From contig CAVTOG010000009.1 in assembly GCA_963736325.1 (NCBI GenBank), positions 868,001 to 932,000 on the forward strand: a stretch of 64,000 nt of DNA, written 5' to 3'. A program made the position numbers and the translations under genes. The notes beneath the pieces are model-generated. The model was not told where the DNA came from, did not search any database, and saw only the letters and a program-made list of their open reading frames with translations. Each line of letters opens with the position of its first letter. Positions within the stretch are counted from its first letter, which is position 1. This DNA is from Actinoallomurus sp963736325. Lineage in GTDB: Bacteria > Actinomycetota > Actinomycetes > Streptosporangiales > Streptosporangiaceae. Shown here piece by piece: positions 52,936 to 60,772 of this stretch.

Positions 52936-53034
52936 ATGGGAGATCACCGGAGACCGCCACCGCCGAATCCACCGCCACCACCGCCGCCGAGTCCGGACCA
53001 GAAGCCTGACGGTGGCGGGACGCGCGAGAAATGA
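52936..53034 (+). CDS. 32-residue polyproline peptide coupled to a PIMT-like methyltransferase (possible RiPP precursor)
   Basis: ATG 52936 to TGA 53032-53034. Starts MGDHRR, then a run of prolines broken by one Asn and one Ser (residues 7-20), then DQKPDGGGTREK. The GAGGAGG ribosome site ends 5 bases before the ATG, among the best in the window, and the stop overlaps the methyltransferase ATG in ATGA, so the two are translationally coupled. Asp residues at 3, 21 and 25; Asp25 is followed by three Gly. Asp-Gly is the pair most prone to aspartimide formation, the product of PIMT-like RiPP enzymes. A promoter with TAACCT at 52903-52908 is possible. Substrate role is inference. Confidence 0.7.
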   Translation: MGDHRRPPPPNPPPPPPPSPDQKPDGGGTREK

Positions 53035-54107
53035 CATTCGCGTTGCCGCGGCGCTTGTTCTTGCCGGACCGGTGCTGGCCGCTCGGCGCCAAGGGGTACG
53101 TGACGGTGGACCGCCGTACCGATCCTGCCGGGTGGGAGCGCTGGTCCGGTGAGGACGTCCCGATCGTCACGCAGTGGGACGACGGTGAGCACGCCGGCGA
53201 GGAGCCCGGCCGCACCGCGACATCCTCGGCTTCACAGCCATCGCTCGTCGCGGCGATGCTGCGTGACCTCGACGCCCGGCCTGGCCACCGTGTACTCGAC
53301 GTCGGTGCCGGGACGGGCTGGACAACCGGTCTCCTGGCCGCTGCCGCCGGGCCGGAGAACGTTGTCGGGGTCGAGGTCGACCCGTGCGTCGCGGAAGCCG
53401 CGGCCGGGCGCCTGCGCGCCGCCGGTATCGGCGCGTCGATCATCGCCGGGGACGGTGACAAGGGCTGGCCGGCGGGTGCGCCGTACGACCGAGTGCAGGC
53501 CACGTTCGCCGTCCGCCGGATTCCGCAGGCGTGGATCGAACAGGCCCGGCCGGGCGCGGTGATCGTGGCGCCGTGGGGCACCCGCTTCGGTAACCTCAGC
53601 GCCGTCGTGCGGCTGGTCGTCGATGAGAACGGCACGGCCCGCGGTCCGTTCACCCGTCCGGTGGAGTTCATGCTCCACCGGGGGCAGCGTGGCACGTGGC
53701 CGGCGGGCGAGGACTACCTGCCCGGCCCTGACTGGCCGGCGGGCACCCGCGAGTCGATCACGGATGTCACTCGCGAGGACCTGGCGGCGGCCGAATGGCA
53801 GATCGGGACGTGTGTCCCCGACGTCGTGCACACGGTCACCGCCGACGATGACGGGATGATGCTCACGGTGTACGGCCTGACGGATCGGTCGTGGGCGTGC
53901 GTGTACTGGTGCACCGACGAATGCGGCGGCAACGACGTTTGGCAGGGTGGCCCGCGGGACCTGTGGGGCGAGGTCGAAGTCGCTCACCGCTGGTGGGTCG
54001 CCGAGGGCCGACCGGGTGTGGAGAGGTTCGGGTTGACGGTCACGCCGGACCGCCAGGTCGTATGGCTGGACGATCCAGAGCGTGTGCTGACACGCGCCCG
54101 GCCATAG
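53031..54107 (+). CDS. PIMT-like SAM-dependent methyltransferase (ATP-grasp peptide maturase/RiPP-type)
   Basis: 358 residues. N-terminal ~65 residues (RRLFLPDRCWPLGAKGYVTVDR, WSGEDVPIVTQWDDGE) and the TSSASQPSLVAAML + VLDVGAGTGWTTGLLAA core match protein-L-isoaspartate O-methyltransferase homologs found in RiPP clusters, especially the methyltransferase of ATP-grasp peptide systems; repair PIMTs are shorter (~220) and lack both extensions. The C-terminal third is Trp/Asp-rich with ACVYWCTDECGGNDVWQ. No ATP-grasp enzyme, lanthionine synthetase or canonical precursor is nearby; only the coupled polyproline peptide. Confidence 0.85.
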   Translation: MTFALPRRLFLPDRCWPLGAKGYVTVDRRTDPAGWERWSGEDVPIVTQWDDGEHAGEEPGRTATSSASQPSLVAAMLRDLDARPGHRVLDVGAGTGWTTGLLAAAAGPENVVGVEVDPCVAEAAAGRLRAAGIGASIIAGDGDKGWPAGAPYDRVQATFAVRRIPQAWIEQARPGAVIVAPWGTRFGNLSAVVRLVVDENGTARGPFTRPVEFMLHRGQRGTWPAGEDYLPGPDWPAGTRESITDVTREDLAAAEWQIGTCVPDVVHTVTADDDGMMLTVYGLTDRSWACVYWCTDECGGNDVWQGGPRDLWGEVEVAHRWWVAEGRPGVERFGLTVTPDRQVVWLDDPERVLTRARP

Positions 54108-54122
54108 CCTGACGCACACCCC

Positions 54123-54142
54123 CGCCGCTCACGGGAGCGGCG
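54123..54142 (+). terminator. Hairpin after the methyltransferase gene
   Basis: CGCCGCTC (54123-54130), loop ACGG, GAGCGGCG (54135-54142), 16 bases after the stop; ends the peptide-methyltransferase transcript. Confidence 0.7.
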
Positions 54143-54231
54143 AGGGCTTCAGCAACAGGAAACCGCTCGGCGACCGTACGGTGCGGTCTTGCCGTGGTGG
54201 CGTCACCGTACGGTCGGACACCGACGTTCTG

Positions 54232-54305
54232 TAGGGCCGGTGGGATTCGAACCCACACTGGCACGGACCTAAACCGTGTGCCTCCTGCCGTTGGGCTACG
54301 GCCCC
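54232..54305 (-). tRNA. tRNA with anticodon UAG and class-I (short variable loop) shape
   Basis: Cloverleaf on the minus strand: acceptor GGGGCCG pairs with CGGCCCT (one G-U), D-arm GCCCAACGGCAGGAGGC, anticodon stem CACGG/CCGTG with loop TTTAGGT (anticodon UAG at 34-36), variable loop CCAGT, T-arm GTGGG-TTCGAAT-CCCAC, discriminator A, no encoded CCA. UAG reads the leucine codon CUA, but true tRNA-Leu is class II with a long variable arm; this one has only five variable bases, so its amino acid is uncertain. It stands alone 33 bp downstream of... the bcp gene start is 504 bp away on the same strand and its stop 34 bp away. Confidence 0.85.
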
Positions 54306-54338
54306 GGGAATTCGCAGCCTACCGGTTGGCGGTCCCGG

Positions 54339-54809
54339 TCAGATGCCGAGCTCTTTCAGCAGGCGCTCCACGTGACCGGTGGCCTTCACGTTGTAGAAGG
54401 CCTTCTCGATCTTGCCCTCGGCGTCGACGATGAAGGTGGAGCGGATCACACCGATCATGGTCTTGCCGTAGAGCTTCTTCTCGCCGTACGCGCTGTACGC
54501 CTGGAGGACCTTGGTCTCCGGGTCGGCCAGCAGCGGGAACGTCAAGGAGTCGCGGTCGCGGAACCTCGCCAGTTTGGCGGGCTCGTCGGGGGAGATGCCG
54601 AGGACCGTCACGCCGCTCTCGTCGAGATTGGCGAGGTTGTCGCGGAATCCGACCGCTTCTTTCGTGCACCCGGGCGTCATGGCCGCCGGGTAGAAATAAA
54701 CGATCACGCGTCGTCCGCGGAACGACGACAGGGAGACGGGGTTGCCGTCGGCGTCGGGGAGTGTGAACTCCGGGGCCACGTCCCCAGGCTGTAGCCGCTG
54801 TTCCGTCAC
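54339..54809 (-). CDS. bcp: Bcp-type thioredoxin-dependent peroxiredoxin (1-Cys form)
   Basis: 156 residues from GTG 54809 (GAAAGGTGA ribosome site; longer starts have no family similarity). Peroxidatic Cys in YPAAMTPGCTKEAVGFRDN; the resolving Cys that follows five residues later in E. coli Bcp (CTVQAC) is Val here, so it is a 1-Cys enzyme needing an external thiol. Reduces hydroperoxides; thioredoxin-family partner unknown. Downstream on the same strand is the tRNA. Confidence 0.93.
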   Translation of the reverse strand: MTEQRLQPGDVAPEFTLPDADGNPVSLSSFRGRRVIVYFYPAAMTPGCTKEAVGFRDNLANLDESGVTVLGISPDEPAKLARFRDRDSLTFPLLADPETKVLQAYSAYGEKKLYGKTMIGVIRSTFIVDAEGKIEKAFYNVKATGHVERLLKELGI

Positions 54810-54961
54810 AAGGTCACCTTTCGATCGAGCTGGTCCAACCGTACCGTTCACGGGATCGGGGCACACCATCGGCGCGGAGCGATGCGGAGAGCCCATAACT
54901 GACAGACTGATTGCAGCTTCGCCGGTGAGGGCCTGACGGGCCGCAGGAAGGACAACACATC

Positions 54962-55255
54962 ATGGCCGATAAAACCCCGGAGGCGCTCGAGGCCGAGATC
55001 GAGCGCACTCGCGACGAGTTGGCGCGCAGCATCGACCTGCTCGCCGAGCGGCTGAACCCCAAGCATGCCGCGGCGCGAGGTGCGGTGAAGGCCAGGGAAG
55101 AGGTCGGCCGGGTGGCGGAGGATCTCGGCGCGATCGTCCGCAGGGAGCGGCAGGACCGGCCGCGCAGCAAGGTCACCGCCCCGGTGCTGCTGGGCGCTGG
55201 TCTGGTGTTCACCACGGTGGCGCTACGGCTGCTCGCGCGGCGCCGTCGCGGCTGA
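54962..55255 (+). CDS. DUF3618 membrane protein
   Basis: 97 residues. Starts with the DUF3618 helix KTPEALEAEIERTRDELARSIDLLAERLNPK and ends in one membrane helix (APVLLGAGLVFTTVALRLLA) with a basic cytoplasmic end. AGGAAGGAC ribosome site. Family members usually accompany DUF3060/phage-holin-like envelope proteins; here it is followed 5 bases later by ltrA-like gene, so possibly co-transcribed. Function unknown. Confidence 0.9.
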   Translation: MADKTPEALEAEIERTRDELARSIDLLAERLNPKHAAARGAVKAREEVGRVAEDLGAIVRRERQDRPRSKVTAPVLLGAGLVFTTVALRLLARRRRG

Positions 55256-55260
55256 GCATC

Positions 55261-56445
55261 ATGACCGAGCGCGCCGGTACGTCCCTGGCCCCCGTGCTGC
55301 ACCGCTCGATGGTCTCGCGCGACACCGGCGAGGCGCACCGGGCCGCCACCCCCCTGGAACTCCTCCTCGACCTGGTCTTCGTCGTGGCCGTCGCCCAGGC
55401 CGCCGCCGGCCTCCATCACGCCCTCGCGGAGGGCCACACCGGCGAGGGCGTGCTCGGGTACGCGATGATCTTCTTCGCCATCTGGTGGGCGTGGATGAAC
55501 TTCACGTGGTTCGCGAGCGCGTACGACACGGACGACGTGCCGTACCGGCTGGCGGTCTTCGTGCAGATGGCGGGAGCGCTGGTCCTGGCGGCGGGGGTGC
55601 CGAGGGCGCTCGGCCGGCGCGACTTCGCGATCGTCACCCTCGGCTACGTCATCATGCGCGCGGCGGCGGTGCCGCAGTGGCTGCGCGCGGCCCGCAGCGA
55701 TGCTCCGCACCGGGTGAGCTGCCTGAGGTTCGCCGCCGGGATCACGCTCGTGCAGATCGGCTGGGTCGTGCGCCTCGCGCTGCCGGGGGTCTGGGCGGCG
55801 GCCGGGTTCGGTGTCCTGGTCGTGGCGGAGCTGCTCGTGCCGATCTTCGCCGAGCGCCCCGCGCCGACCTCGTGGCATCCGGGTCACATCGCCGAGCGGT
55901 ACGGCCTGTTCACCCTCATCGTGCTCGGGGAGTCGATCCTCGCGGCGAGTCTCGCGGTCCAGTCGGCCCTGGACACCAGGATCGGGTTCGGCGACCTCGT
56001 GACGACGGCCGCCGGCGGGCTCCTGATCGTCTTCTCGATGTGGTGGACTTACTTCGCCAAGCCCGCCGAGCGGCTGTTCACCTCGCTCCGCTTCTCGATG
56101 GTGTGGGGCTACGGCCACTACTTCGTCTTCGCCGCGGCGGCCGCGGTGGGGGCCGGCCTCAGCCTCTCCGTCGACCACGCGGTGGAGGACGCCCACCTGA
56201 GCGAGTGGGTCTCGGCGGCTGCGCTCACGGTCCCGGTGACGGTCTACCTCATCGTGGTCTGGGCGCTCCACCTGCGCCCGCACCACATCGCCTTCCCGCA
56301 CACCGTGGTCTTCCCCGCCGCGGCGGTGCTCGTCCTGGCGGCGACGTTCACGCCGCAGCCCGTGCTCATCAGCGGCCTGGTGATGGCGGCGGCCCTGGCC
56401 GTCTCGATCACCCTCGCGGCGCGGGAGAACGCGGCTACTCCTTGA
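55261..56445 (+). CDS. Low-temperature requirement protein A (LtrA) family membrane protein
   Basis: 394 residues with about ten to twelve transmembrane segments. Family marks: EAHRAATPLELLLDLVFVVAVAQ near the start, WWAWMNFTWFASAYDTDD, and HPGHIAERYGLFTLIVLGESILAAS in the middle. LtrA proteins are predicted membrane enzymes or transporters without assigned function. Its 3' end overlaps the convergent sugar permease gene by 11 bases. Confidence 0.92.
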   Translation: MTERAGTSLAPVLHRSMVSRDTGEAHRAATPLELLLDLVFVVAVAQAAAGLHHALAEGHTGEGVLGYAMIFFAIWWAWMNFTWFASAYDTDDVPYRLAVFVQMAGALVLAAGVPRALGRRDFAIVTLGYVIMRAAAVPQWLRAARSDAPHRVSCLRFAAGITLVQIGWVVRLALPGVWAAAGFGVLVVAELLVPIFAERPAPTSWHPGHIAERYGLFTLIVLGESILAASLAVQSALDTRIGFGDLVTTAAGGLLIVFSMWWTYFAKPAERLFTSLRFSMVWGYGHYFVFAAAAAVGAGLSLSVDHAVEDAHLSEWVSAAALTVPVTVYLIVVWALHLRPHHIAFPHTVVFPAAAVLVLAATFTPQPVLISGLVMAAALAVSITLAARENAATP

Positions 56446-57247
56446 CCGCTCCGGAGAGCATGCCCGCGATGAAGTGGCGCTGCAGGAAGACGTAGACCAC
56501 GACGACGGGCGCGGCGACGATCAGCGCGGCGGCCATCAGCATCTGGTACTCGGTCTGGTGCTGCCCCTGGAAGATGGAGAGCCCGAGCGGCGCCGTACGC
56601 CGGTCTTCGCTGGAGTTGAGGATCACCAGGGCGAGCAGGAACTCGTTCCACGTCCACATGGCGATGAGCACCACCATGGTGAGGATCGCGGGACGCCCGA
56701 CCGGGATCAGCACCCGGCGCAGCGTCGTGAGGCTGGACGCGCCGTCGATGCGCGATGCCTCGATCAGTGAGCGCGGGGCCGACCGGAAGTAGGCGCGCAT
56801 CCAGAACACCCCGAACGACACCGACTGCGCGATCTGCGGCAGCATCAGGCCCGGCAGCGTGTTGTCCAGGCCGACCGAACGCAGGTCGAAGTAGAGCGGC
56901 ACCACGATCGCCTCGGTCGGGACCATCAGCCCGGCCAGGAACAGGTAGAACAGCACGGTCGCGCCGCGGAACTCCATCGTGCCGAGGGCGTAGCCGGCCA
57001 GGATCGACAGCACCGAGGCCGCGACCACGACCACGGTGACGACGATGAGGCTGTTGGTGAGGTAGCGCGCGAAGTGGCCGCGCTGCCAGGCCCCGGTGAA
57101 CGCCCCGAAGGACAGGTGCGGCAGGTCGAGCGCCTGCGCGGTGACCGCCAGCAGCGGGAAGACGGCGATGACCGAGAACAGGCCCAGCATCCCGTACGTC
57201 GCGACGCGCTCCGCGCGAGACGTCGCCAGGCGTGCCTGCGCGCTCAT
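56435..57247 (-). CDS. Carbohydrate ABC transporter permease (MalG type)
   Basis: 270 residues from ATG 57247; a longer frame to 57325 would erase the 4-base overlap with the MalF-type gene. Six membrane segments and the cytoplasmic EAA loop EASRIDGASSLTTLRRVLIPVGRPAIL. Last gene of the five-gene sugar operon. Convergent overlap with ltrA-like gene. Confidence 0.94.
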   Translation of the reverse strand: MSAQARLATSRAERVATYGMLGLFSVIAVFPLLAVTAQALDLPHLSFGAFTGAWQRGHFARYLTNSLIVVTVVVVAASVLSILAGYALGTMEFRGATVLFYLFLAGLMVPTEAIVVPLYFDLRSVGLDNTLPGLMLPQIAQSVSFGVFWMRAYFRSAPRSLIEASRIDGASSLTTLRRVLIPVGRPAILTMVVLIAMWTWNEFLLALVILNSSEDRRTAPLGLSIFQGQHQTEYQMLMAAALIVAAPVVVVYVFLQRHFIAGMLSGAVKE

Positions 57248-58134
57248 GGCCTGCCCTCCACGAGACGGTTGACGCCGACGCTCACGACGAAGATGAAGAG
57301 CGCGATCGTGATGCCGATGGCGCACGCCAGGCCCACCTCGCCGGTGTTGAAGGTCCGGTTGTAGACCTCGTACGCGGGCACCTTGGTCGTGTCTCCAGGG
57401 CCGCCGCCCGTCGTCAGGTAGATCAGGTCGAAGTTGCGCAGCGCGGCGATCATGGTGAGCGTCAGCGCCACGGCCAGCTCACGCCGGAGCCCGGGGAGCG
57501 TCACCGCCAGGAACTCGCGTACGGCCCCGGCGCCGTCGACGCGCGCCGCGTCGTACAGCTCCTGCGGGATCTTCTGCACTCCGGCCAGGAACAGCACCAT
57601 GGCCAGGCCGATCTCCACCCAGGTGCCGATGAGGCCGACGGACGGCAGCGCCCAGGAGAAGTCGCCGAGCCAGCCGCGTGCCATCCCGCCCAGGCCGACC
57701 GCCCGCAGCGTGCCGTTGATCGGCCCATGGTCGGAGTAGATCCACTGCCAGGCCACGGCCACCGCGACCATGGCCACCACCTGCGGCAGGAACAGCACCG
57801 TGCGGAAGAACGCCATGCCGCGCGGGCGCGTACGCGACATGCCGGCCACGAGGAGGAACGCGATGAGGCAGGGCAGTACGGCGTAGAAGAAGAGGAGGAC
57901 CACCGCGTGCAGGAACGCCCCGCGCAGCTGCGGGTCTCCGAACGCCTGCGCGTAGTTGCCCAGCCCCGCCCACGTGCCGAGCGTGAGGCCGTCCCAGTGG
58001 AACAGCGACAGGTACGCGCCGTGCAGGAGGGGCCAGAGCAGGAACACCGCGTAGACGGCGAGCGCCGGGAGGACGTACAGGTAGCCGACCCGGCGCGGCT
58101 CGCCCGGCGGCGGCGCGCCGGGTCGCGATGTCAT
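57244..58134 (-). CDS. Carbohydrate ABC transporter permease (MalF type)
   Basis: 296 residues with six membrane segments and EAA loop ELYDAARVDGAGAVREFLAVTLPGLRREL. Pairs with the MalG-type permease; the two overlap by 4 bases, as does it with the binding protein gene. No ATPase subunit is in the operon, so the shared MsiK-type ATPase used by many actinomycete sugar importers is probably used. Confidence 0.94.
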   Translation of the reverse strand: MTSRPGAPPPGEPRRVGYLYVLPALAVYAVFLLWPLLHGAYLSLFHWDGLTLGTWAGLGNYAQAFGDPQLRGAFLHAVVLLFFYAVLPCLIAFLLVAGMSRTRPRGMAFFRTVLFLPQVVAMVAVAVAWQWIYSDHGPINGTLRAVGLGGMARGWLGDFSWALPSVGLIGTWVEIGLAMVLFLAGVQKIPQELYDAARVDGAGAVREFLAVTLPGLRRELAVALTLTMIAALRNFDLIYLTTGGGPGDTTKVPAYEVYNRTFNTGEVGLACAIGITIALFIFVVSVGVNRLVEGRP

Positions 58135-59471
58135 TTCTTGGCCAGGAACGCGGAGTAGTCCTTCTGAGCGGCCTGCATGGCCTGCTGCGGCGTCTTACGG
58201 CCCGCGATGATCTCCTGCAGCGCTCCGCCCAGCGTGTCGAGGAACGTCGTGGTGGCGTAGTCCAGGTACGGCACGAGGATGTCGTGGTCGCTGGCGGACT
58301 GCCACGCCGTGAACAGGTCACGGCCCACCGGCGTCGTCGGCTGCGCGGAGGCGGGCTTGAGCGAGGCCAGCCCGCCGGTCTTGGTGACGACGTCCATGGC
58401 CTGCGGCGTGGTCATGAAGTTCAGGTAGGCCGCGGCGACGTCCGGGTGCTTGGACTTGGAGGTGATCGTGAGCGGGAGCCCGGGGCCGCCCAGCGTGGAG
58501 GCCGGAACGCCGCCGGCCGAGGGGGGCGGGGGCAGCATGAAGCGGACCTTGGCGCCCATCTTCTTCTGCAGGTCGGCGGCGAACCACGGACCGCCGATGA
58601 GGAAGACGCCGTCGCCCCTGGCGAACGAGGCCGGGCTGTCGTTGTACTTGTCGGCGTTGACGGTGCGCTGGAAGTAGCCCTGCTTCGCCCAGTTGGCGAG
58701 CTTGTCCGCCGCCTGCACGATCGTGGGGTCGGTCCACGCGCCGCCCCGGCCGAACACCAGGTTGCGCAGCGTGCCCTTGTCCGTCGTCTGCCCGAGCAGC
58801 ACGCCGAACTCGTGGATCGCCGGGAACTTCTCCAGGTTGGCGAAGTAGATCGGCGTCTCGCCCTTGGACTTGGCGGTCGCCAGAGCCTGCTCGAACTCGG
58901 TCCACGTCGTCGGCGGCTTGAGGCCGAGCTTCGTCAGCTTGTCGGCGTTGTAGTAGATGCCGACGGCCTCACCGGTCATCGCGACGCCGTACAGGCTGCC
59001 CGAGCCGATCGTCTTGCCGTCCGCGGTGACGCTGTTGAGCTGGCCCGGTCCGAGGGGGAAACGCTTGCGGAAGCCGTACGCCGACTCGTAGGAGTCGAGC
59101 GGCATGAGCGCGCCGGCCTTCACCAGCGCCGCCATGACGCCGTACCCCTGGTTGGCCTCCACGACGTCCGGCGGGTTGTTGCCGGACAGCGCGAGCCGCA
59201 GCGTCTTCTGCAGGTCGCTGAACGACCGCGAGACCCGCTTGATGGTGACGTTCGGGTACTTGTCGTGGAAGGCGGCGTTGAGCTTCTGCATCTGTTCGTT
59301 CTGACCGCCGAGGACCTCTTGGTCCCAGACGGTCAGCGTCACCGGGCCGGCCTTGGCGATATCGGTGTTGACCGAGCTCGGCTTCTTCTCCACCGGCTTG
59401 GGCTTGGCACCGGGGGCGCAGGCCGACACGGCGACCAGGGCCGCGGCGACGACGACGATCGGTTTCCGCAT
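58131..59471 (-). CDS. Sugar-binding lipoprotein of the ABC importer
   Basis: 446 residues from ATG 59471. Lipobox AAALVAVSACAPG with the lipid Cys at about 18, then the two-lobe extracellular solute-binding fold (TLTVWDQEVLGGQNEQMQKL, ANQGYGVMAALVKAGALMPL, AMTGEAVGIYYNADKLTKLG, FLIGGPWFAADL, LTITSKSKHPDVAAAYLNFM). Binds an oligosaccharide or glycoside outside the cell; identity unknown. AAGGAG 8 to 14 bases upstream. Follows the GH4 gene by 19 bp. Confidence 0.93.
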   Translation of the reverse strand: MRKPIVVVAAALVAVSACAPGAKPKPVEKKPSSVNTDIAKAGPVTLTVWDQEVLGGQNEQMQKLNAAFHDKYPNVTIKRVSRSFSDLQKTLRLALSGNNPPDVVEANQGYGVMAALVKAGALMPLDSYESAYGFRKRFPLGPGQLNSVTADGKTIGSGSLYGVAMTGEAVGIYYNADKLTKLGLKPPTTWTEFEQALATAKSKGETPIYFANLEKFPAIHEFGVLLGQTTDKGTLRNLVFGRGGAWTDPTIVQAADKLANWAKQGYFQRTVNADKYNDSPASFARGDGVFLIGGPWFAADLQKKMGAKVRFMLPPPPSAGGVPASTLGGPGLPLTITSKSKHPDVAAAYLNFMTTPQAMDVVTKTGGLASLKPASAQPTTPVGRDLFTAWQSASDHDILVPYLDYATTTFLDTLGGALQEIIAGRKTPQQAMQAAQKDYSAFLAKK

Positions 59472-59490
59472 GGCAGGGGGGCTCCTTCGA

Positions 59491-60765
59491 TCAACCGAAT
59501 TGCGGCAGGTACGCACGGTGCGCGGCGAGACCTTCATCCAAGATCTTTTCAGCGGTGTGCTTGCTCGTCATGAACGGATGGGCCAGCAGCGCCTGCAGCG
59601 CGAGGCGTACGTCGCCGGTGGCGGCGGCGTCGGCCGCGAGCCGTTCGTACTCGTGGATCGCGTGAGTGAGGCCTCGTACGGCGCGCGGGATCTCGCCCAT
59701 CACCAGGGGGGTCGGGCCGTGCCGGCCCACGATGCAGGGCGTCTCGACCACGGCGTCGGATTCCAAGGACGCGATCGAGCCCTGATTGAGGGTGTTGAGG
59801 ATGAGCCGCCGCCGTTCGTCGTGCAGGATGGCGCAGATCATATCCACGGCGAACTCCCCGTGTTCGCCGCCTCCGCGCTCTCGGCTCGGGTCGGGATCGG
59901 GCTTGTCGGCCTCGCCGGTGACCTGCGCGTAGTAGCCGGGAAGCATCGCCATGATGTCCTCGGCCCGCGTGGTGCCCTTGGCCCGCTGCTCGCGGACCAC
60001 GTCGTCGTGGAAGTAGTAGTACTTGGTGTAGGAGTTCACCAGGAGGCCGAGGGCCCTGCCGACCTCGGCCATCCGCGCGGGCTCGCGGTGCGGGGTGGCC
60101 TCTCCGGGAGGCGCGAGGTCCGCCAGCCGCGACGCGAGGTCGATCTCCTCGCCGTCCAGGCGCGCGCGCTCGGCCCAGGTGCCGTGGTTCGTGCCGATCC
60201 AGTCGATCTCCACGGACCCGGCCGGGAGCCCGAGCAGCTCGGCCCAGACCTCCGTGTCACCCATCCACTGGTCGCACAGCCCGATGATCTTCGCGCCGGT
60301 GTGCCGGAGCACGGCGTCGGTCACGATGTTGGTGGGGTTCGTGTAGTTGATGATCCAGGCGTCCGGGGGAGCCTCGCGGGCGATCTCCAGCAGCACCGGG
60401 ACCGACCGGCAGGCCATCATGAACCCGCCCGGCCCGATCGTCTCCTGGCCGGCGATGCCGTACTTGAGGGGGATCGACTCGTCCAGGTGGCGGGCCGGCA
60501 GCCCGCCGGGCCGGAACGTCGTGAACACGAAGTCCGCGCCGTCCAGGGCGGACGCCCGCACGGTGTCCGAGCGGACCGTGAGGTCGGCGCCGCGCGCCGC
60601 GAACATGTTGCGGGCGAGCCGGGTCATCACGTCGAGGTGCTCGGCGTCGATGTCGTGGAAGACGAGCTCGGCGCCGGCCAGGTCGGACGCGCGATGCAGC
60701 AGCCCGCGGATCACTCCTGGCAGGTAACCGCTGCCCGCTCCGACGATCGTGATTCGCGGGCTCAC
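59491..60765 (-). CDS. Glycoside hydrolase family 4 enzyme (6-phospho-alpha/beta-glucosidase or alpha-glucosidase type)
   Basis: 424 residues from GTG 60765. NAD motif ITIVGAGSGYLPGVI, GPGGFMMACRSVPV, INYTNPTNIVTDAV, metal Cys in IGLCDQWMG and His in WIGTNHGTW, matching the NAD+/Mn2+-dependent GH4 family that cleaves glycosides by an oxidation/elimination path. Placed inside a sugar-import operon with a PfkB kinase, it probably processes the imported glycoside; phosphorylated substrate is not certain. Confidence 0.9.
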   Translation of the reverse strand: MSPRITIVGAGSGYLPGVIRGLLHRASDLAGAELVFHDIDAEHLDVMTRLARNMFAARGADLTVRSDTVRASALDGADFVFTTFRPGGLPARHLDESIPLKYGIAGQETIGPGGFMMACRSVPVLLEIAREAPPDAWIINYTNPTNIVTDAVLRHTGAKIIGLCDQWMGDTEVWAELLGLPAGSVEIDWIGTNHGTWAERARLDGEEIDLASRLADLAPPGEATPHREPARMAEVGRALGLLVNSYTKYYYFHDDVVREQRAKGTTRAEDIMAMLPGYYAQVTGEADKPDPDPSRERGGGEHGEFAVDMICAILHDERRRLILNTLNQGSIASLESDAVVETPCIVGRHGPTPLVMGEIPRAVRGLTHAIHEYERLAADAAATGDVRLALQALLAHPFMTSKHTAEKILDEGLAAHRAYLPQFG

Positions 60766-60772
60766 GTACTGG

